Of a stretch of DNA of 22,721 bases, positions 1 to 8,084 are shown piece by piece. This DNA comes from an uncultured Actinomyces sp. (GTDB taxonomy: Bacteria; Actinomycetota; Actinomycetes; Actinomycetales; Actinomycetaceae). The notes below the pieces were generated by a model. That model was given only the letters and a program-made list of their open reading frames with translations. It made no database searches and had not been told where the DNA came from. The stretch spans positions 1 through 22,721 of the forward strand of contig CAJZDJ010000025.1 in NCBI GenBank assembly GCA_915063485.1, written 5' to 3'. Numbering within the stretch: the first letter of the stretch is position 1; every line of letters starts with the position of its first letter. Made by a program: the position numbers and the translations under genes.

Positions 1-70
1 CCGGTTCATGACGTCAAGACGCGAAGCAATGGTCAGCATGCACTGAACTATACAGCAGCCGCTGACCTAA

Positions 71-244
71 TGGCCAGTTGTCGCGGCGGCGGCGGACCAG
101 AGCTGTCGCGCCTCCAGCTTCGCCGTTGCGGCAGCTGACAATGTTATGGTCACTATCCCCAACCAGTTGGGTGTGGACTTTAACTTGAAACTGCTTGAAG
201 CAATTACTCAAATTGCCCGCGCTTTAGGCTGGCATAAGGGTTAA
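71..244 (+). pseudogene. Possible broken 3' end of an unidentified plus-strand gene
   Basis: The reading frame ending in TAA at 242-244 has a protein-like tail (IPNQLGVDFNLKLLEAITQ, then IARALGWHKG) but is closed upstream by a stop at 68-70. A second frame, open from base 1 to a stop at 136-138, also reads like protein at first (HALNYTAAADLMA). One frameshift between about 70 and 135 would join the two into a single C-terminal segment continuing off the left edge. I recognise no family. No ribosome binding site or start codon supports a free-standing small gene. It converges on the DUF3180 gene. The rest of bases 1-312 shows only a GC-rich imperfect palindrome near 268-290 without a T-run. 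This may equally be non-coding sequence. Confidence 0.25.
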
Positions 245-312
245 AGCCGCCCACTGTTGCTCACCGCGCCGCTAGCGCGCGGCGGCCAGGCGGCACCGTC
301 GGAACTAGAGAA

Positions 313-783
313 CTAGGCGGTGGCACCAGCGCCGGGCTCAGAGGAGTCGTCGGAGTTATCCACAATGCACCAACGCTCCACTATCAACCCGGCCACCATC
401 CAGGCTAAACACCCCAGCGCGCAAGCCCCGGTATTCCAGCGCAGCGAGATCATAAACGGCGAACCCAGCGCAGTTAACGCAAACCCTAGCGCCCCCAGAT
501 AGGCCCCGGCAGCTAGGGCACCGGTAAGCGAGCAGGCCTGCGCGGCACTAACCGTTAAAGCCGCGCGCATGGGGTTAACCCATTTGGCGTCACGCTGATA
601 GCGGCGTACTCGGTAGCCAAAAGCCAATATCGCTAGCGCCGCCACTACGGCCGCAATGCCCCCATGCAAGGCGATAGCTGGGGGCCAGCCGTTTATTTGG
701 GCCCCCAGACTCATAATCGCCCAGCCACAGCTGGCCCCCAGCAGGGCCAGCAAGGCTAGGACACGAAGCCGCGTGCGTTTCAT
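313..783 (-). CDS. DUF3180 family small membrane protein
   Basis: This 156-residue protein has about four hydrophobic segments (roughly residues 6-27, 36-56, 77-98 and 118-137) and should lie in the cytoplasmic membrane. The central stretch VNPMRAALTVSAAQACSLTG followed by a Gly/Ala-rich helix is the hallmark of the actinobacterial DUF3180 family, whose function is unknown. Members are typically encoded directly after folK in actinobacterial folate operons, as here. Its ATG overlaps the folBK stop codon as ATGA (780-783), so it is probably translated by re-initiation after folBK. A short acidic Ser/Asp/Gly tail follows the last helix. Family and operon membership are well supported; a role in folate metabolism is only suggested by position. 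Confidence 0.85.
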   Translation of the reverse strand: MKRTRLRVLALLALLGASCGWAIMSLGAQINGWPPAIALHGGIAAVVAALAILAFGYRVRRYQRDAKWVNPMRAALTVSAAQACSLTGALAAGAYLGALGFALTALGSPFMISLRWNTGACALGCLAWMVAGLIVERWCIVDNSDDSSEPGAGATA

Positions 784-3386
784 TGACCGTTGTCTTGTGA
801 CTGGTCCTCACTGCTATCGCTGTCTTCATCAGCGTAAGGCGGTTCAATGTACTGGCCGGTAGGCAAGGTAGGCAGGTTGTCGGTTTCCAACCAGTCCAGA
901 GCTAACCAGCGCACCCCGTCACGGTCGGGGGCTACATCAGCCAGTTGGGCGGTGTCTTGGCCATCTAGGCTCAGCTCACTGTCGGCAAAAGACCAGGGCA
1001 GCAGCACGAAGGCACGCTCGTGAGCACGCGGGTGCGGCAAGGTCAGATCCGGGGCGTCAGAGGTGACACCCTCGTAGCAGATGATGTCCACATCCAGGGT
1101 GCGAATACCCCATTTCTCGGTGCGTACGCGGCCGGCCTCGTCTTCTAGGCGGTGGCATACGGCCAGTAGTTCGCGCGGAGAAAGCCCGGTTAAACCGACA
1201 ATTACCGTGTTGAGGTAGTCAGGCTGGGCCTCCTGGTCCGGGCGGGTTACGGCGGCGGTACGGGCCAAGGGGGCGACGTCGGTCAGCTCAATTCCGGGGG
1301 TGTCTTGCAGCTTGTGGACGGCGTCGCGCAGGGCGGCTAGTACCCCACCTACGTTGCCACCCAGGGAGAGCACAAACTCTGCGGCGTGGGGTGGGCGACG
1401 ATCTAGCGGGTCACCACTTTGGTTGGCGGCGTCGTTTTGTTCCAGCTGCGAAGTGGGATCCTTGTAAGCGTCCTGCCAGGTGGGAGTCTGGGAGGCAACC
1501 CAGCTATTGCTGGCATCCTGCCAGGGGTCACGGCGATTATCAAAGAGCTCACTGATCAGCGAGTTAGAGCCGACCATAGTGTCTTGCTCGTAGTTGAAGT
1601 CGAAAGCTTCCTGCGGTGTGGCCTGAGTTACCGGGTGGTGGCCGTAGGCAGGCATGGCGGACTGGCCACCAGTGCCTAGCTCGGAAGTCTTGAAGTGATC
1701 TGCCGGCGCCTGGACGGACAGGCCCGACCCAGACTCATCACTCTGAGGGTTGGTACCTAGGGCTACGGTTTCCTGGTAATCCACATACTCTGAGTCATCC
1801 CCAGCCTGGGGGTTGGTTCCCAGGGCCACGGTTTCTTGGTAGTCAACGTACTTGGCGTCGTCATCAGACGGCTCGGTTCCTAGGGGTGTAGTTTCCTGGA
1901 AGTCAACGTATGCACTGTCTTCCTGGCCCGCTTCATCTGCGTGTTCAGCCTCAGCAACAGGTTCGACGGCGTGGGCCTCAGCAGCTTGATCTTGCTTTGC
2001 TTCGCCTTCAGCGCTGCCCGCTTCAGAGCCGAAAACTTCACTGATATTAACTAGGCGCGTGGGGTCTTCAGCTACTTCTTCTTCACCAGAAGCTGCTGAG
2101 GGAGCGTATTCCTCGTCAGTAACTGGTTCACCGCTGGCCACCTCAGCCGCCTGCTGTGCTTCCTTCGCGGCAGCTGCTGCAGCTACCTCAGCTGCGTCCT
2201 GGGCAACTTGTGCCTGGAGCTCTTCAAAGGAGTGGTGGGGTTGTTGCGGCTGCTGCTCGCCGTCCTCAGTGCGTAGCGAGTGCCAGTGCACCTGGGAGGG
2301 ACCAGAGTCGTTCATGTTATGTAGCTCGCCAATGAAGCCTGTGGCGTCCTGGGAGCGCTGCTCGTCAGAGTATTCGCCCTGTTCACTGTGAGCGGCAAAA
2401 TCCTCGCCCGAGTGCTGGGTAGGTTCCTGCGGCGCAGTTTCATCCTGGGCTGGTGCAGTGTCGACGTCGTGAGTGGGCTCAGTGGCGTCGTCGGCAGAAC
2501 CAAAGTGTCCGTCAGCAAACGCACCGTCTTGCTCGGCGCTAGAACCAGCCCGAACCGCACTGTCAGCTGCCGCAGCTGCACCGGTAAGTGCCGCCCCACC
2601 AGCAACCACTGCACCGGCACCAGCAGCCTTAGCGAACTCGCCCGGCAGTTCATCTACCGGCAGCTGGGAGCGCTCACCCCACGGCGGCGGGGCCGGCTGG
2701 TCCTCATCCACCTCGGTGAGGTAGTCGTCTAGATCATCGGGATCAGCAAAGGCATCAGGCTCATCAATAATGGCTACCTGCTCATCAACCTCACTGCGGT
2801 GGGTACCGTGCTCGCTCAGTGAGGCCGGGGTGGGGGCTACGGCGGCGGATGTGACCGCAGCTGAGGCGCCGGTGAGGCTGTCTAGGCCGGAAATAGCTGA
2901 TAGGCCAGAAACCGCAGACAGTCCTGAAACTGCCGAAAGCGCAGAGGCTGGTGAAGCGGTGAAAGCCAGGTTACCCATCTGGTCGGGTCCGGCCACAGCC
3001 AAAGCCATTAGGGTGCGCCCACGTACCAGGGTGACGGTGACGTCGTCGAAAGCCACCTCCAAGGGGGCCTGCGGCTTGTGGATGGTCACCTCCACACCAG
3101 CTACCGCCGAAAATGCCAGCACGGACTGAGCCACCCGGTCAGCCAGGGTTTCGATTAGGTTTACCGGCTCGCCGTGGATAACCTCCACCACCGCGTTAGC
3201 CACCTGTGAATAGTCCACGGTCTGGGCGATGTCGTCACTGGCCGCAGCCCGATCGAGCACGCCCGGCTCCAAAAACAAGGTCACGTCAGCGATAAAGATC
3301 TGACCCTCGGCACGCTCTGAGGGCAGGACACCGTGATAGCCACGCGCAGATAGTCCGCGCAGGGTTACGGTATTGGGAGTGCTCAT
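780..3386 (-). CDS. folBK: Bifunctional dihydroneopterin aldolase / HPPK (FolB–linker–FolK)
   Basis: The protein carries two consecutive folate enzymes. Residues about 6-123 are FolB (dihydroneopterin aldolase), with the GYHG motif, VDYSQVANAVV, NLIETLADRVA and HKPQAPL. Residues about 670-833 are FolK (6-hydroxymethyl-7,8-dihydropterin pyrophosphokinase), with FVLSLGGNVG, the signature KWGIRTLDVDII containing the metal-binding DxD, and LPHPRAHERAFVL. Both look intact. Between them lies a linker of about 540 residues, acidic and rich in Ala, Glu, Gln, Ser and Asp, with a hexapeptide repeat (SAVSGL-type, plus-strand about 2880-2960), an Ala/Gly-rich hydrophobic patch and three copies of a YVDxQET repeat. 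I chose the ATG at 3386, not the GTG at 3401, because GGAAGGA precedes it at good spacing and it overlaps the folP stop as ATGA. The resulting 868 residues far exceed the usual size of FolB plus FolK (roughly 300). The linker function is unknown. Confidence 0.9.
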   Translation of the reverse strand: MSTPNTVTLRGLSARGYHGVLPSERAEGQIFIADVTLFLEPGVLDRAAASDDIAQTVDYSQVANAVVEVIHGEPVNLIETLADRVAQSVLAFSAVAGVEVTIHKPQAPLEVAFDDVTVTLVRGRTLMALAVAGPDQMGNLAFTASPASALSAVSGLSAVSGLSAISGLDSLTGASAAVTSAAVAPTPASLSEHGTHRSEVDEQVAIIDEPDAFADPDDLDDYLTEVDEDQPAPPPWGERSQLPVDELPGEFAKAAGAGAVVAGGAALTGAAAAADSAVRAGSSAEQDGAFADGHFGSADDATEPTHDVDTAPAQDETAPQEPTQHSGEDFAAHSEQGEYSDEQRSQDATGFIGELHNMNDSGPSQVHWHSLRTEDGEQQPQQPHHSFEELQAQVAQDAAEVAAAAAAKEAQQAAEVASGEPVTDEEYAPSAASGEEEVAEDPTRLVNISEVFGSEAGSAEGEAKQDQAAEAHAVEPVAEAEHADEAGQEDSAYVDFQETTPLGTEPSDDDAKYVDYQETVALGTNPQAGDDSEYVDYQETVALGTNPQSDESGSGLSVQAPADHFKTSELGTGGQSAMPAYGHHPVTQATPQEAFDFNYEQDTMVGSNSLISELFDNRRDPWQDASNSWVASQTPTWQDAYKDPTSQLEQNDAANQSGDPLDRRPPHAAEFVLSLGGNVGGVLAALRDAVHKLQDTPGIELTDVAPLARTAAVTRPDQEAQPDYLNTVIVGLTGLSPRELLAVCHRLEDEAGRVRTEKWGIRTLDVDIICYEGVTSDAPDLTLPHPRAHERAFVLLPWSFADSELSLDGQDTAQLADVAPDRDGVRWLALDWLETDNLPTLPTGQYIEPPYADEDSDSSEDQSQDNGQ
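1746..1910 (-). repeat. Triplicated YVDxQET(T/V)xLGTxP coding repeat in folBK linker
   Basis: Three tandem coding units lie at 1869-1910 (YVDFQETTPLGTEP), 1809-1850 (YVDYQETVALGTNP) and 1746-1787 (YVDYQETVALGTNP). The tyrosine codons are 60 and 63 bases apart, so the period is 20-21 residues, with acidic spacers. A degenerate relative (EQDTMVGS) occurs further on at about 1568-1591. The codons of the second and third copies differ at several synonymous positions, so the peptide appears to be conserved rather than the copies being very recent duplicates. Confidence 0.85.
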
Positions 3387-4288
3387 CGAGATTCCTTCCA
3401 CAGGGACGCGGCGGCAATTGCCTCACGCGAGGGGATAACTTGATGTACGCGTACCGCCCAGGCGCCCCCAAGCGCCGCAAGTGCGCTGGTGGTGGCGGTG
3501 ATGTTGTCGCGTTGGGCCGGATCGGCAGCGCGGGCAGTGTCAGTGCCGCCAGCTACCGCCAAGGTTAAAAAGCGCTTGCGTGAAGCCCCAATTAGCACCG
3601 GGGCTGCTAGCTCTTCTTGCAGGCGTTGCGTTGCCGCAAGCAGCTGCCAAGACTGTTTATGGGTTTTAGCGAAACCTAAACCGGGATCCACAATGATGCG
3701 TTCTTTGGCTAACCCGGCTGTTTGGGCTTGCTCTAGGCGCTGGTTTAGCTCGCTGATTACGCCTGCGACGACGCCGTCAGGGTAGTCAGTTAAGCGGTCC
3801 ATGGTCTGGGGGTTGCCACGCCAATGCTGGCAAATGTAGGCGGCCTGGGTGCCGGCCACGGCGCGATGCATGGCTGGGTCACCTAGCCCGCCTGAAACGT
3901 CGTTCACGATGGCGGCCCCGGCCGCCACTGCTGCCAGGGCGGTAGCCGCGTGGATAGTGTCTACACTGATAACTGCCTGCGGGCGCTCCTGAAGTAGCGC
4001 CTCAATTACCGGCACTACGCGCGCGGTTTCTTCTTCAATATCCACCTTAGCTGCGCCTGGGCGGGTGGATTCGCCCCCAATATCGATTATGTCGGCACCT
4101 TCATCTAGCAAAGCTAAAGCGTGCTTTAGCGCCGCATCACGCTGGTACCAGCGGCCGCCGTCGGAAAAAGAATCGGGAGTTACATTCAAAACCCCCATCA
4201 CCAAGGTGCGGTCACTGGGCAGACTACACCCGGGTAACTGAGGATAATGGCGCGCGCTCACGTGCTTAAGTGTATCTGCAATATGCAT
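3383..4288 (-). CDS. folP: Dihydropteroate synthase
   Basis: FolP condenses 6-hydroxymethyl-dihydropterin pyrophosphate with p-aminobenzoate to give dihydropteroate, and is the sulfonamide target. At 301 residues it has the full TIM-barrel motif set: VMGVLNVTPDSFSDGG (30-45), GADIIDIGGESTRPGA (64-79), VND-VSGG (128-134), the QHWRGNPQTM region (154-163), DPGLGFAKT (201-209), GASRKRF (234-240) and VRVHQV near the C-terminus. The ATG at 4288 is the furthest upstream start possible because an in-frame TAG lies shortly before it; no strong ribosome binding site is visible. There is a 72-bp gap to folE upstream, and its TGA overlaps the folBK ATG. No missing catalytic element is seen. It is the middle step of the fol operon. 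Confidence 0.95.
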   Translation of the reverse strand: MHIADTLKHVSARHYPQLPGCSLPSDRTLVMGVLNVTPDSFSDGGRWYQRDAALKHALALLDEGADIIDIGGESTRPGAAKVDIEEETARVVPVIEALLQERPQAVISVDTIHAATALAAVAAGAAIVNDVSGGLGDPAMHRAVAGTQAAYICQHWRGNPQTMDRLTDYPDGVVAGVISELNQRLEQAQTAGLAKERIIVDPGLGFAKTHKQSWQLLAATQRLQEELAAPVLIGASRKRFLTLAVAGGTDTARAADPAQRDNITATTSALAALGGAWAVRVHQVIPSREAIAAASLWKESR

Positions 4289-4360
4289 GGGCCGTGACCG
4301 CTAATCACCGAGAACTGCACACTATTAGGCACCTTCGTTAACGCAGCCACATCCAAGCCC

Positions 4361-5056
4361 CTAGCCTCGGCGACCTAAAATCAGGCTCATTGCCTCCGCA
4401 CGGGTGGCCGCGTTGCGCATAATACCGCGCACAGCTGAGGTGACCGTGTTGGAGCCGGGCTTACGTACCCCACGCATAGACATGCACAGGTGCTCAGCCT
4501 CAACCACCACCAGCACTCCCCTGCAGTGCAGGCGCTCCACCATGGCGTCAGCCACCTGGGCGGTGAGGCGTTCTTGCACCTGGGGACGGCGGGCGTAGCC
4601 CTCAACCAGGCGCGCTAGCTTACTTAAACCGGTTACGCGCCCGTCAGGGCCGGGAATATAGCCCACATGTGCCACGCCGTGGAAGGGCAGCAGGTGGTGT
4701 TCACACACCGAATACATGGGAATGTCACGCACCAGCACCATTTCTTCATGGCCAACGTCAAAGACTTTGTCCAGGTGGTGAGCGGGGTCCTCAGTTAAAC
4801 CTGCAAATAGCTCAGCGTAGGCGCGAGCCATACGCTGGGGGGTTTCGCGTAGCCCGTCGCGCTCAGGGTCTTCCCCGATGGCTACCAGCAGGTCATATAC
4901 AGCTTTGCGTACGCCTTCAGCGTCATAAGGGCGCAGCTGGGCCAGGGCCGACGGCGTCGCTTTAGGCTCCACCTGGGCTCCGGTTTCCAGGGCAGCTTGG
5001 GTTTCTAGCGAAGCTTGCGTCTGCTCAGTTTCAGTGCCGGTTTCCTCGCTAGTCAC
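4361..5056 (-). CDS. folE: GTP cyclohydrolase I (type IA)
   Basis: FolE converts GTP to 7,8-dihydroneopterin triphosphate, the first step of folate synthesis. The catalytic core runs from about residue 45 to the end: [26 protein letters not shown], then [14 protein letters not shown] with the zinc-binding Cys and His, [22 protein letters not shown], and [17 protein letters not shown] with the second zinc Cys. I place the start at the GTG at 5056: GAGGAG lies 7 bases before it and the start overlaps the ftsH stop as GTGACTAG. A longer open frame back to 5278 only shadows ftsH. This gives 231 residues with an extra, Glu/Gln/Thr-rich N-terminal tail of about 40 residues containing two [12 protein letters not shown]-like units. 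That tail resembles the acidic tails of its operon partners. Confidence 0.94.
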   Translation of the reverse strand: MTSEETGTETEQTQASLETQAALETGAQVEPKATPSALAQLRPYDAEGVRKAVYDLLVAIGEDPERDGLRETPQRMARAYAELFAGLTEDPAHHLDKVFDVGHEEMVLVRDIPMYSVCEHHLLPFHGVAHVGYIPGPDGRVTGLSKLARLVEGYARRPQVQERLTAQVADAMVERLHCRGVLVVVEAEHLCMSMRGVRKPGSNTVTSAVRGIMRNAATRAEAMSLILGRRG

Positions 5057-7298
5057 GGCTAGTCTCCTCAGTTTCAGCTGACTCAGTCCCAAATGCTGGC
5101 TCAGCATTAATTTCAGCAGCGCTCCCCTGCTCAGCGCTGGCCTCAATCTCAGCGCCGCTCTCAAGCTCGCCAGCGTCCTTCGACTCGGCTCCGCTTCCAA
5201 GCTCACTGCCACTCTCAAGCTGCTTTTGTGCCTTGGCGTGGGCCTCCAGCTGCTCCCAGTCGGGGTCAGCAATCGCATCCACCTGGGAGTTTAGGGCCTC
5301 CAGCTCAACGCCGTGCCAGCGCGGGCGCTTGGGCTGTTTAGCTACCGGGGTGAAGATCTGGGCCAGCTCGCCTTCAAGGATGGTTTCCTTCTCCAGCAGT
5401 TGCTGGGCTAGGCGGTCAAGCACCGGACGGTTACGCACCAAAATCTGTAAAGCATCCTGGTAAGCGCCCTCTACCAGGGCGCGCACCTGCTCATCAATTT
5501 GTGCGGAAACCGCCTCAGAGTAGCCCGGGCCACCCAGGGAGGCCATAGCGTCGCCGTCGTCGTTCTTACCCAAACGCACGGTACCTAGCAGATCACTCAT
5601 GCCGTACTCGGTGACCATGCGGCGGGCGATAGCGGTGGCCTTCTCAATGTCGTTAGAGGCCCCCGAGGTGGGGTCATCAAAAATGATTTCCTCAGCGGCG
5701 CGCCCACCCATGGCGTAAACCAGCTGGTCTAGCAGCTCGTTGCGGGTCACCGAGTACTTGTCGTCAGAGGGCATCACCTGGGTGTAGCCCAGGGCGCGTC
5801 CACGCGGCAAAATCGTCACCTTGGTGACCGGGTCAGAGTAGGCCCCGGCCGCCGCGCATAGGGCGTGACCAGCCTCGTGATATGCGGTTATAGACTTTTC
5901 GTGATCATTCATAACCCGAGTGCGCTTTTGTGGGCCGGCAATGACGCGGTCAATTGCCTCGTCTAGGGCGCGGTTATCGATCATATGAGCATTGGCGCGT
6001 GCAGTTAGCAGCGCGGCTTCGTTAAGCACATTGGCTAGTTCGGCGCCGGTAAAGCCCGGGGTTCGCTTAGCTACCAGGGCCAAGTCGACGTCGTCGGTCA
6101 TGGGCTTGCCTTTAGCGTGCACCTTCAAGATGGCTAGGCGCCCAGCCATGTCAGGAGCCTCCACGGCCACCTGTCGGTCAAAACGTCCCGGGCGCAGCAG
6201 GGCCGGGTCAAGCACGTCAGGGCGGTTAGTGGCGGCAATGACGATCACGTTAGAGCCGGTGCCAAAACCATCCATCTCCACCAGCATCTGGTTGAGGGTT
6301 TGGCCGGCTTCGTCGTGACCACCGGTAGTGGCGCCAGAGGCACGCGAGCGCCCCACGGCGTCGATCTCATCAACGAAGATAATTGCCGGGGCGGCGGCCT
6401 TGGCCTGCTCAAACAGGTCACGCATACGCGAGGCACCCACACCCACAAACATCTCAATGAACTCTGAACCGCTCATGGAGAAGAAAGGCACCCCGGCCTC
6501 ACCGGCCACGGCCTTAGCCAGTAGGGTTTTACCGGTTCCAGGCGGGCCGTAAAGCAGTACGCCGCGCGGGATTTTTGCACCTACGGCCTTAAATTTTGCC
6601 GGTTCGGAGAGGAATTCGCGGATTTCTTGTAGTTCTTCTACGGCCTCATCCACCCCGGCGACGTCGTCAAAGGTGACGTCAGGCATTTCTTTGGAGCCAA
6701 TTTGGGATTTAGAGCGGCCAATGGAGAACAGGCCGCCCCGGGAGCCGCCTTGCATTCGTCCCATCACAAACCACATTGCCCCCAGGAACACTGCCGAGAG
6801 CAGCAGGATTTGCAGGAATGAGGACCACCAGGAGGTGGTAGGCACAACCGAGTCGTAGCCGCCCTTGGGGTTGGCTTTTTGAACTAACTCGTTAACTTCC
6901 TTGGCCTGGGCGGTGACGTAGGTGAACTGTACTCGTTTACCGGCGTTATATTCGCTTTCCCCAGCGATACGCGGGGCGCGCACATAGTCGCGGTTTAGTC
7001 GCACCTGCACTACCTGGTTGCCGTCAATAATGGTGACGCGCTCGACCCCCTTAGCGCTCTTGAGCAGGGCCAGGCCAGAGGAAGTGTCAATGGTGGAGTA
7101 GCCGAGCAGCGAGTTGACCACCCAATAGCCGGGCACCGCCAAGATCAGGAACAGCAAGAACAAGTGCATAGGCCGCAGCTTGCGCCGGCCTTCGTCTTTT
7201 TTCTCGCCGTTGCGCTTGTCGCGCTTATCTGCTGCTTTTAAGTCCTTGGTGGGCTTAGAGCTGCGCTTGTAGGGGTCTTTCTCGCTTTGGCTCGGCAT
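5049..7298 (-). CDS. ftsH: ATP-dependent zinc metalloprotease FtsH
   Basis: FtsH is a membrane-anchored AAA+ protease that degrades misfolded and regulatory proteins. In order, the 749 residues show a Lys/Arg-rich cytosolic N-terminus, a first membrane helix (about 45-65), an extracytoplasmic domain, a second helix (about 158-180), Walker A GPPGTGKT (251-258), Walker B IIFVDE (306-311), the second region of homology [20 protein letters not shown] (356-375), the zinc site HEAGH (474-478) and the third metal ligand in SGASNDI (Asp550). All active-site elements are present. Residues after about 665 form an acidic extension with LESGxE repeats, longer than in many homologues. GGAGG within the end of hpt, seven bases before the ATG at 7298, marks the start. 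It is the second gene of the operon, 3 bp after hpt. Confidence 0.97.
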   Translation of the reverse strand: MPSQSEKDPYKRSSKPTKDLKAADKRDKRNGEKKDEGRRKLRPMHLFLLFLILAVPGYWVVNSLLGYSTIDTSSGLALLKSAKGVERVTIIDGNQVVQVRLNRDYVRAPRIAGESEYNAGKRVQFTYVTAQAKEVNELVQKANPKGGYDSVVPTTSWWSSFLQILLLSAVFLGAMWFVMGRMQGGSRGGLFSIGRSKSQIGSKEMPDVTFDDVAGVDEAVEELQEIREFLSEPAKFKAVGAKIPRGVLLYGPPGTGKTLLAKAVAGEAGVPFFSMSGSEFIEMFVGVGASRMRDLFEQAKAAAPAIIFVDEIDAVGRSRASGATTGGHDEAGQTLNQMLVEMDGFGTGSNVIVIAATNRPDVLDPALLRPGRFDRQVAVEAPDMAGRLAILKVHAKGKPMTDDVDLALVAKRTPGFTGAELANVLNEAALLTARANAHMIDNRALDEAIDRVIAGPQKRTRVMNDHEKSITAYHEAGHALCAAAGAYSDPVTKVTILPRGRALGYTQVMPSDDKYSVTRNELLDQLVYAMGGRAAEEIIFDDPTSGASNDIEKATAIARRMVTEYGMSDLLGTVRLGKNDDGDAMASLGGPGYSEAVSAQIDEQVRALVEGAYQDALQILVRNRPVLDRLAQQLLEKETILEGELAQIFTPVAKQPKRPRWHGVELEALNSQVDAIADPDWEQLEAHAKAQKQLESGSELGSGAESKDAGELESGAEIEASAEQGSAAEINAEPAFGTESAETEETSRD
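5064..5069 (-). promoter_or_regulatory. Ribosome binding site deciding the folE GTG start
   Basis: GAGGAG lies inside the last codons of ftsH, seven bases before the GTG at 5056. It supports the short form of FolE and translational coupling to ftsH, whose TAG (5049-5051) lies within the first codons of folE. Confidence 0.6.
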
Positions 7299-7301
7299 TA
7301 A

Positions 7302-7856
7302 TCAGCCTCCGTAGACGTGTTCGGCCAAGGTGGCCACGAAAGGTAGGTTGCGGTAGCGCTCGGCGTAGTCCAGGCCGTAGCCAACCACGAATTCATTGGG
7401 GATGTCGAAGCCGACGTAGCGGGGGTTAATTTCCACTTTGGCGGCCTCGGGCTTACGTAGCAGGGTGGCGATCTCAACGGACTTGGCGCCACGGCTAGAT
7501 AGGTTGCTGACCAGCCAGGATAGGGTTAGGCCGGAGTCAATGATGTCTTCAATGATGAGGATGTCACGTCCGGTTACGTCGCAGTCTAGATCTTTGAGGA
7601 TACGTACGACGCCGGAGGACTTGGTGCCTGAGCCGTAGGAGGATACAGCCATCCACTCCATCTGGGCAGAGAAGTTCAGGCGGCGTGAAAGGTCACTGAC
7701 TACGTACACGGCCCCCTTGAGTACACCCAGCAGCAGCGGGTTGCGGCCGGCATAGTCGACGTTGATTTCAGCGGCAATCTGGTCTAGGCGCTCGTTTAGC
7801 TGGTCCTCAGTGATTAGCACGCGGTCCAGGTCGGTGCCCATGTCAGAAACGTTCAT
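7302..7856 (-). CDS. hpt: Hypoxanthine(-guanine) phosphoribosyltransferase
   Basis: The enzyme salvages hypoxanthine or guanine to IMP or GMP using PRPP, in the cytoplasm. The 184 residues match the usual length. The PRPP-binding loop is ILIIEDIIDSGLT (99-111); LLLGVLKGAVYVVSDL (41-56) is the characteristic N-terminal strand and helix, YGSGTKSSG the mobile loop, and GFDIPNEFVVGYGLDYAERYRNLP the purine-binding C-terminal part (split by the family's usual hinge). The ATG at 7856 is preceded only by a weak ribosome binding site; Met6 is a possible alternative. It is the first gene of the run into ftsH and the folate genes. GTP made from its product feeds FolE, a plausible link but one I infer. 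tilS, which normally precedes it, is absent here. Confidence 0.95.
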   Translation of the reverse strand: MNVSDMGTDLDRVLITEDQLNERLDQIAAEINVDYAGRNPLLLGVLKGAVYVVSDLSRRLNFSAQMEWMAVSSYGSGTKSSGVVRILKDLDCDVTGRDILIIEDIIDSGLTLSWLVSNLSSRGAKSVEIATLLRKPEAAKVEINPRYVGFDIPNEFVVGYGLDYAERYRNLPFVATLAEHVYGG

Positions 7857-8019
7857 ATTTATCCGTTCAAGGAGAAGACGTTGCCATTGCGCGCCTGGCG
7901 CGTGCGGTAGTTAAGATCCCACCGCTAGATGGCACTGAAATACTAGATTGCCACTTTCGTTACTAATTGTGCCACCACAATGGCCGTCACGTTTATCTCT
8001 TTATCAACTGGCGAACTGT

Positions 8020-8045
8020 AAAAATAGTGTTTAGGGCCGCCCTAA
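8020..8045 (-). terminator. Candidate terminator downstream of dacB
   Basis: Read on the minus strand, TTAGGG-CGG-CCCTAA forms a 6-bp hairpin (8031-8045) followed after six bases by TTTTT (8020-8024). It sits about 40 bases after the dacB stop. The stem is short, so this is tentative. The rest of 7857-8082 (226 bp) holds the leader of hpt; I see no open frame and no clear promoter hexamers. Confidence 0.4.
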
Positions 8046-8059
8046 CCGCAGTCAGCTCG

Positions 8060-8084
8060 ACCCTAAACTTAACCTAGGGTTTTT
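8060..8084 (+). terminator. Second weak hairpin with T-run, plus-strand sense
   Basis: ACCCTA (8060-8065) and TAGGGT (8075-8080) pair across a 9-base loop and are followed by TTTTT on the plus strand (8080-8084), overlapping the dacB stop codon. The stem shares its CCCTAA motif with the neighbouring hairpin at 8031-8045. It would stop plus-strand antisense transcripts from entering dacB; the 6-bp stem is marginal. Confidence 0.25.

Noticed and set aside
14..211. Minus-strand 65-codon frame
   Set aside because: No ribosome binding site, no protein-like pattern, and it covers the more protein-like plus-strand frames.
5057..5278. Extended FolE N-terminus from an ATG at 5278
   Set aside because: It lies wholly in ftsH and reads as an Arg/Leu-rich shadow; the GTG at 5056 has a good ribosome binding site and stop/start coupling.
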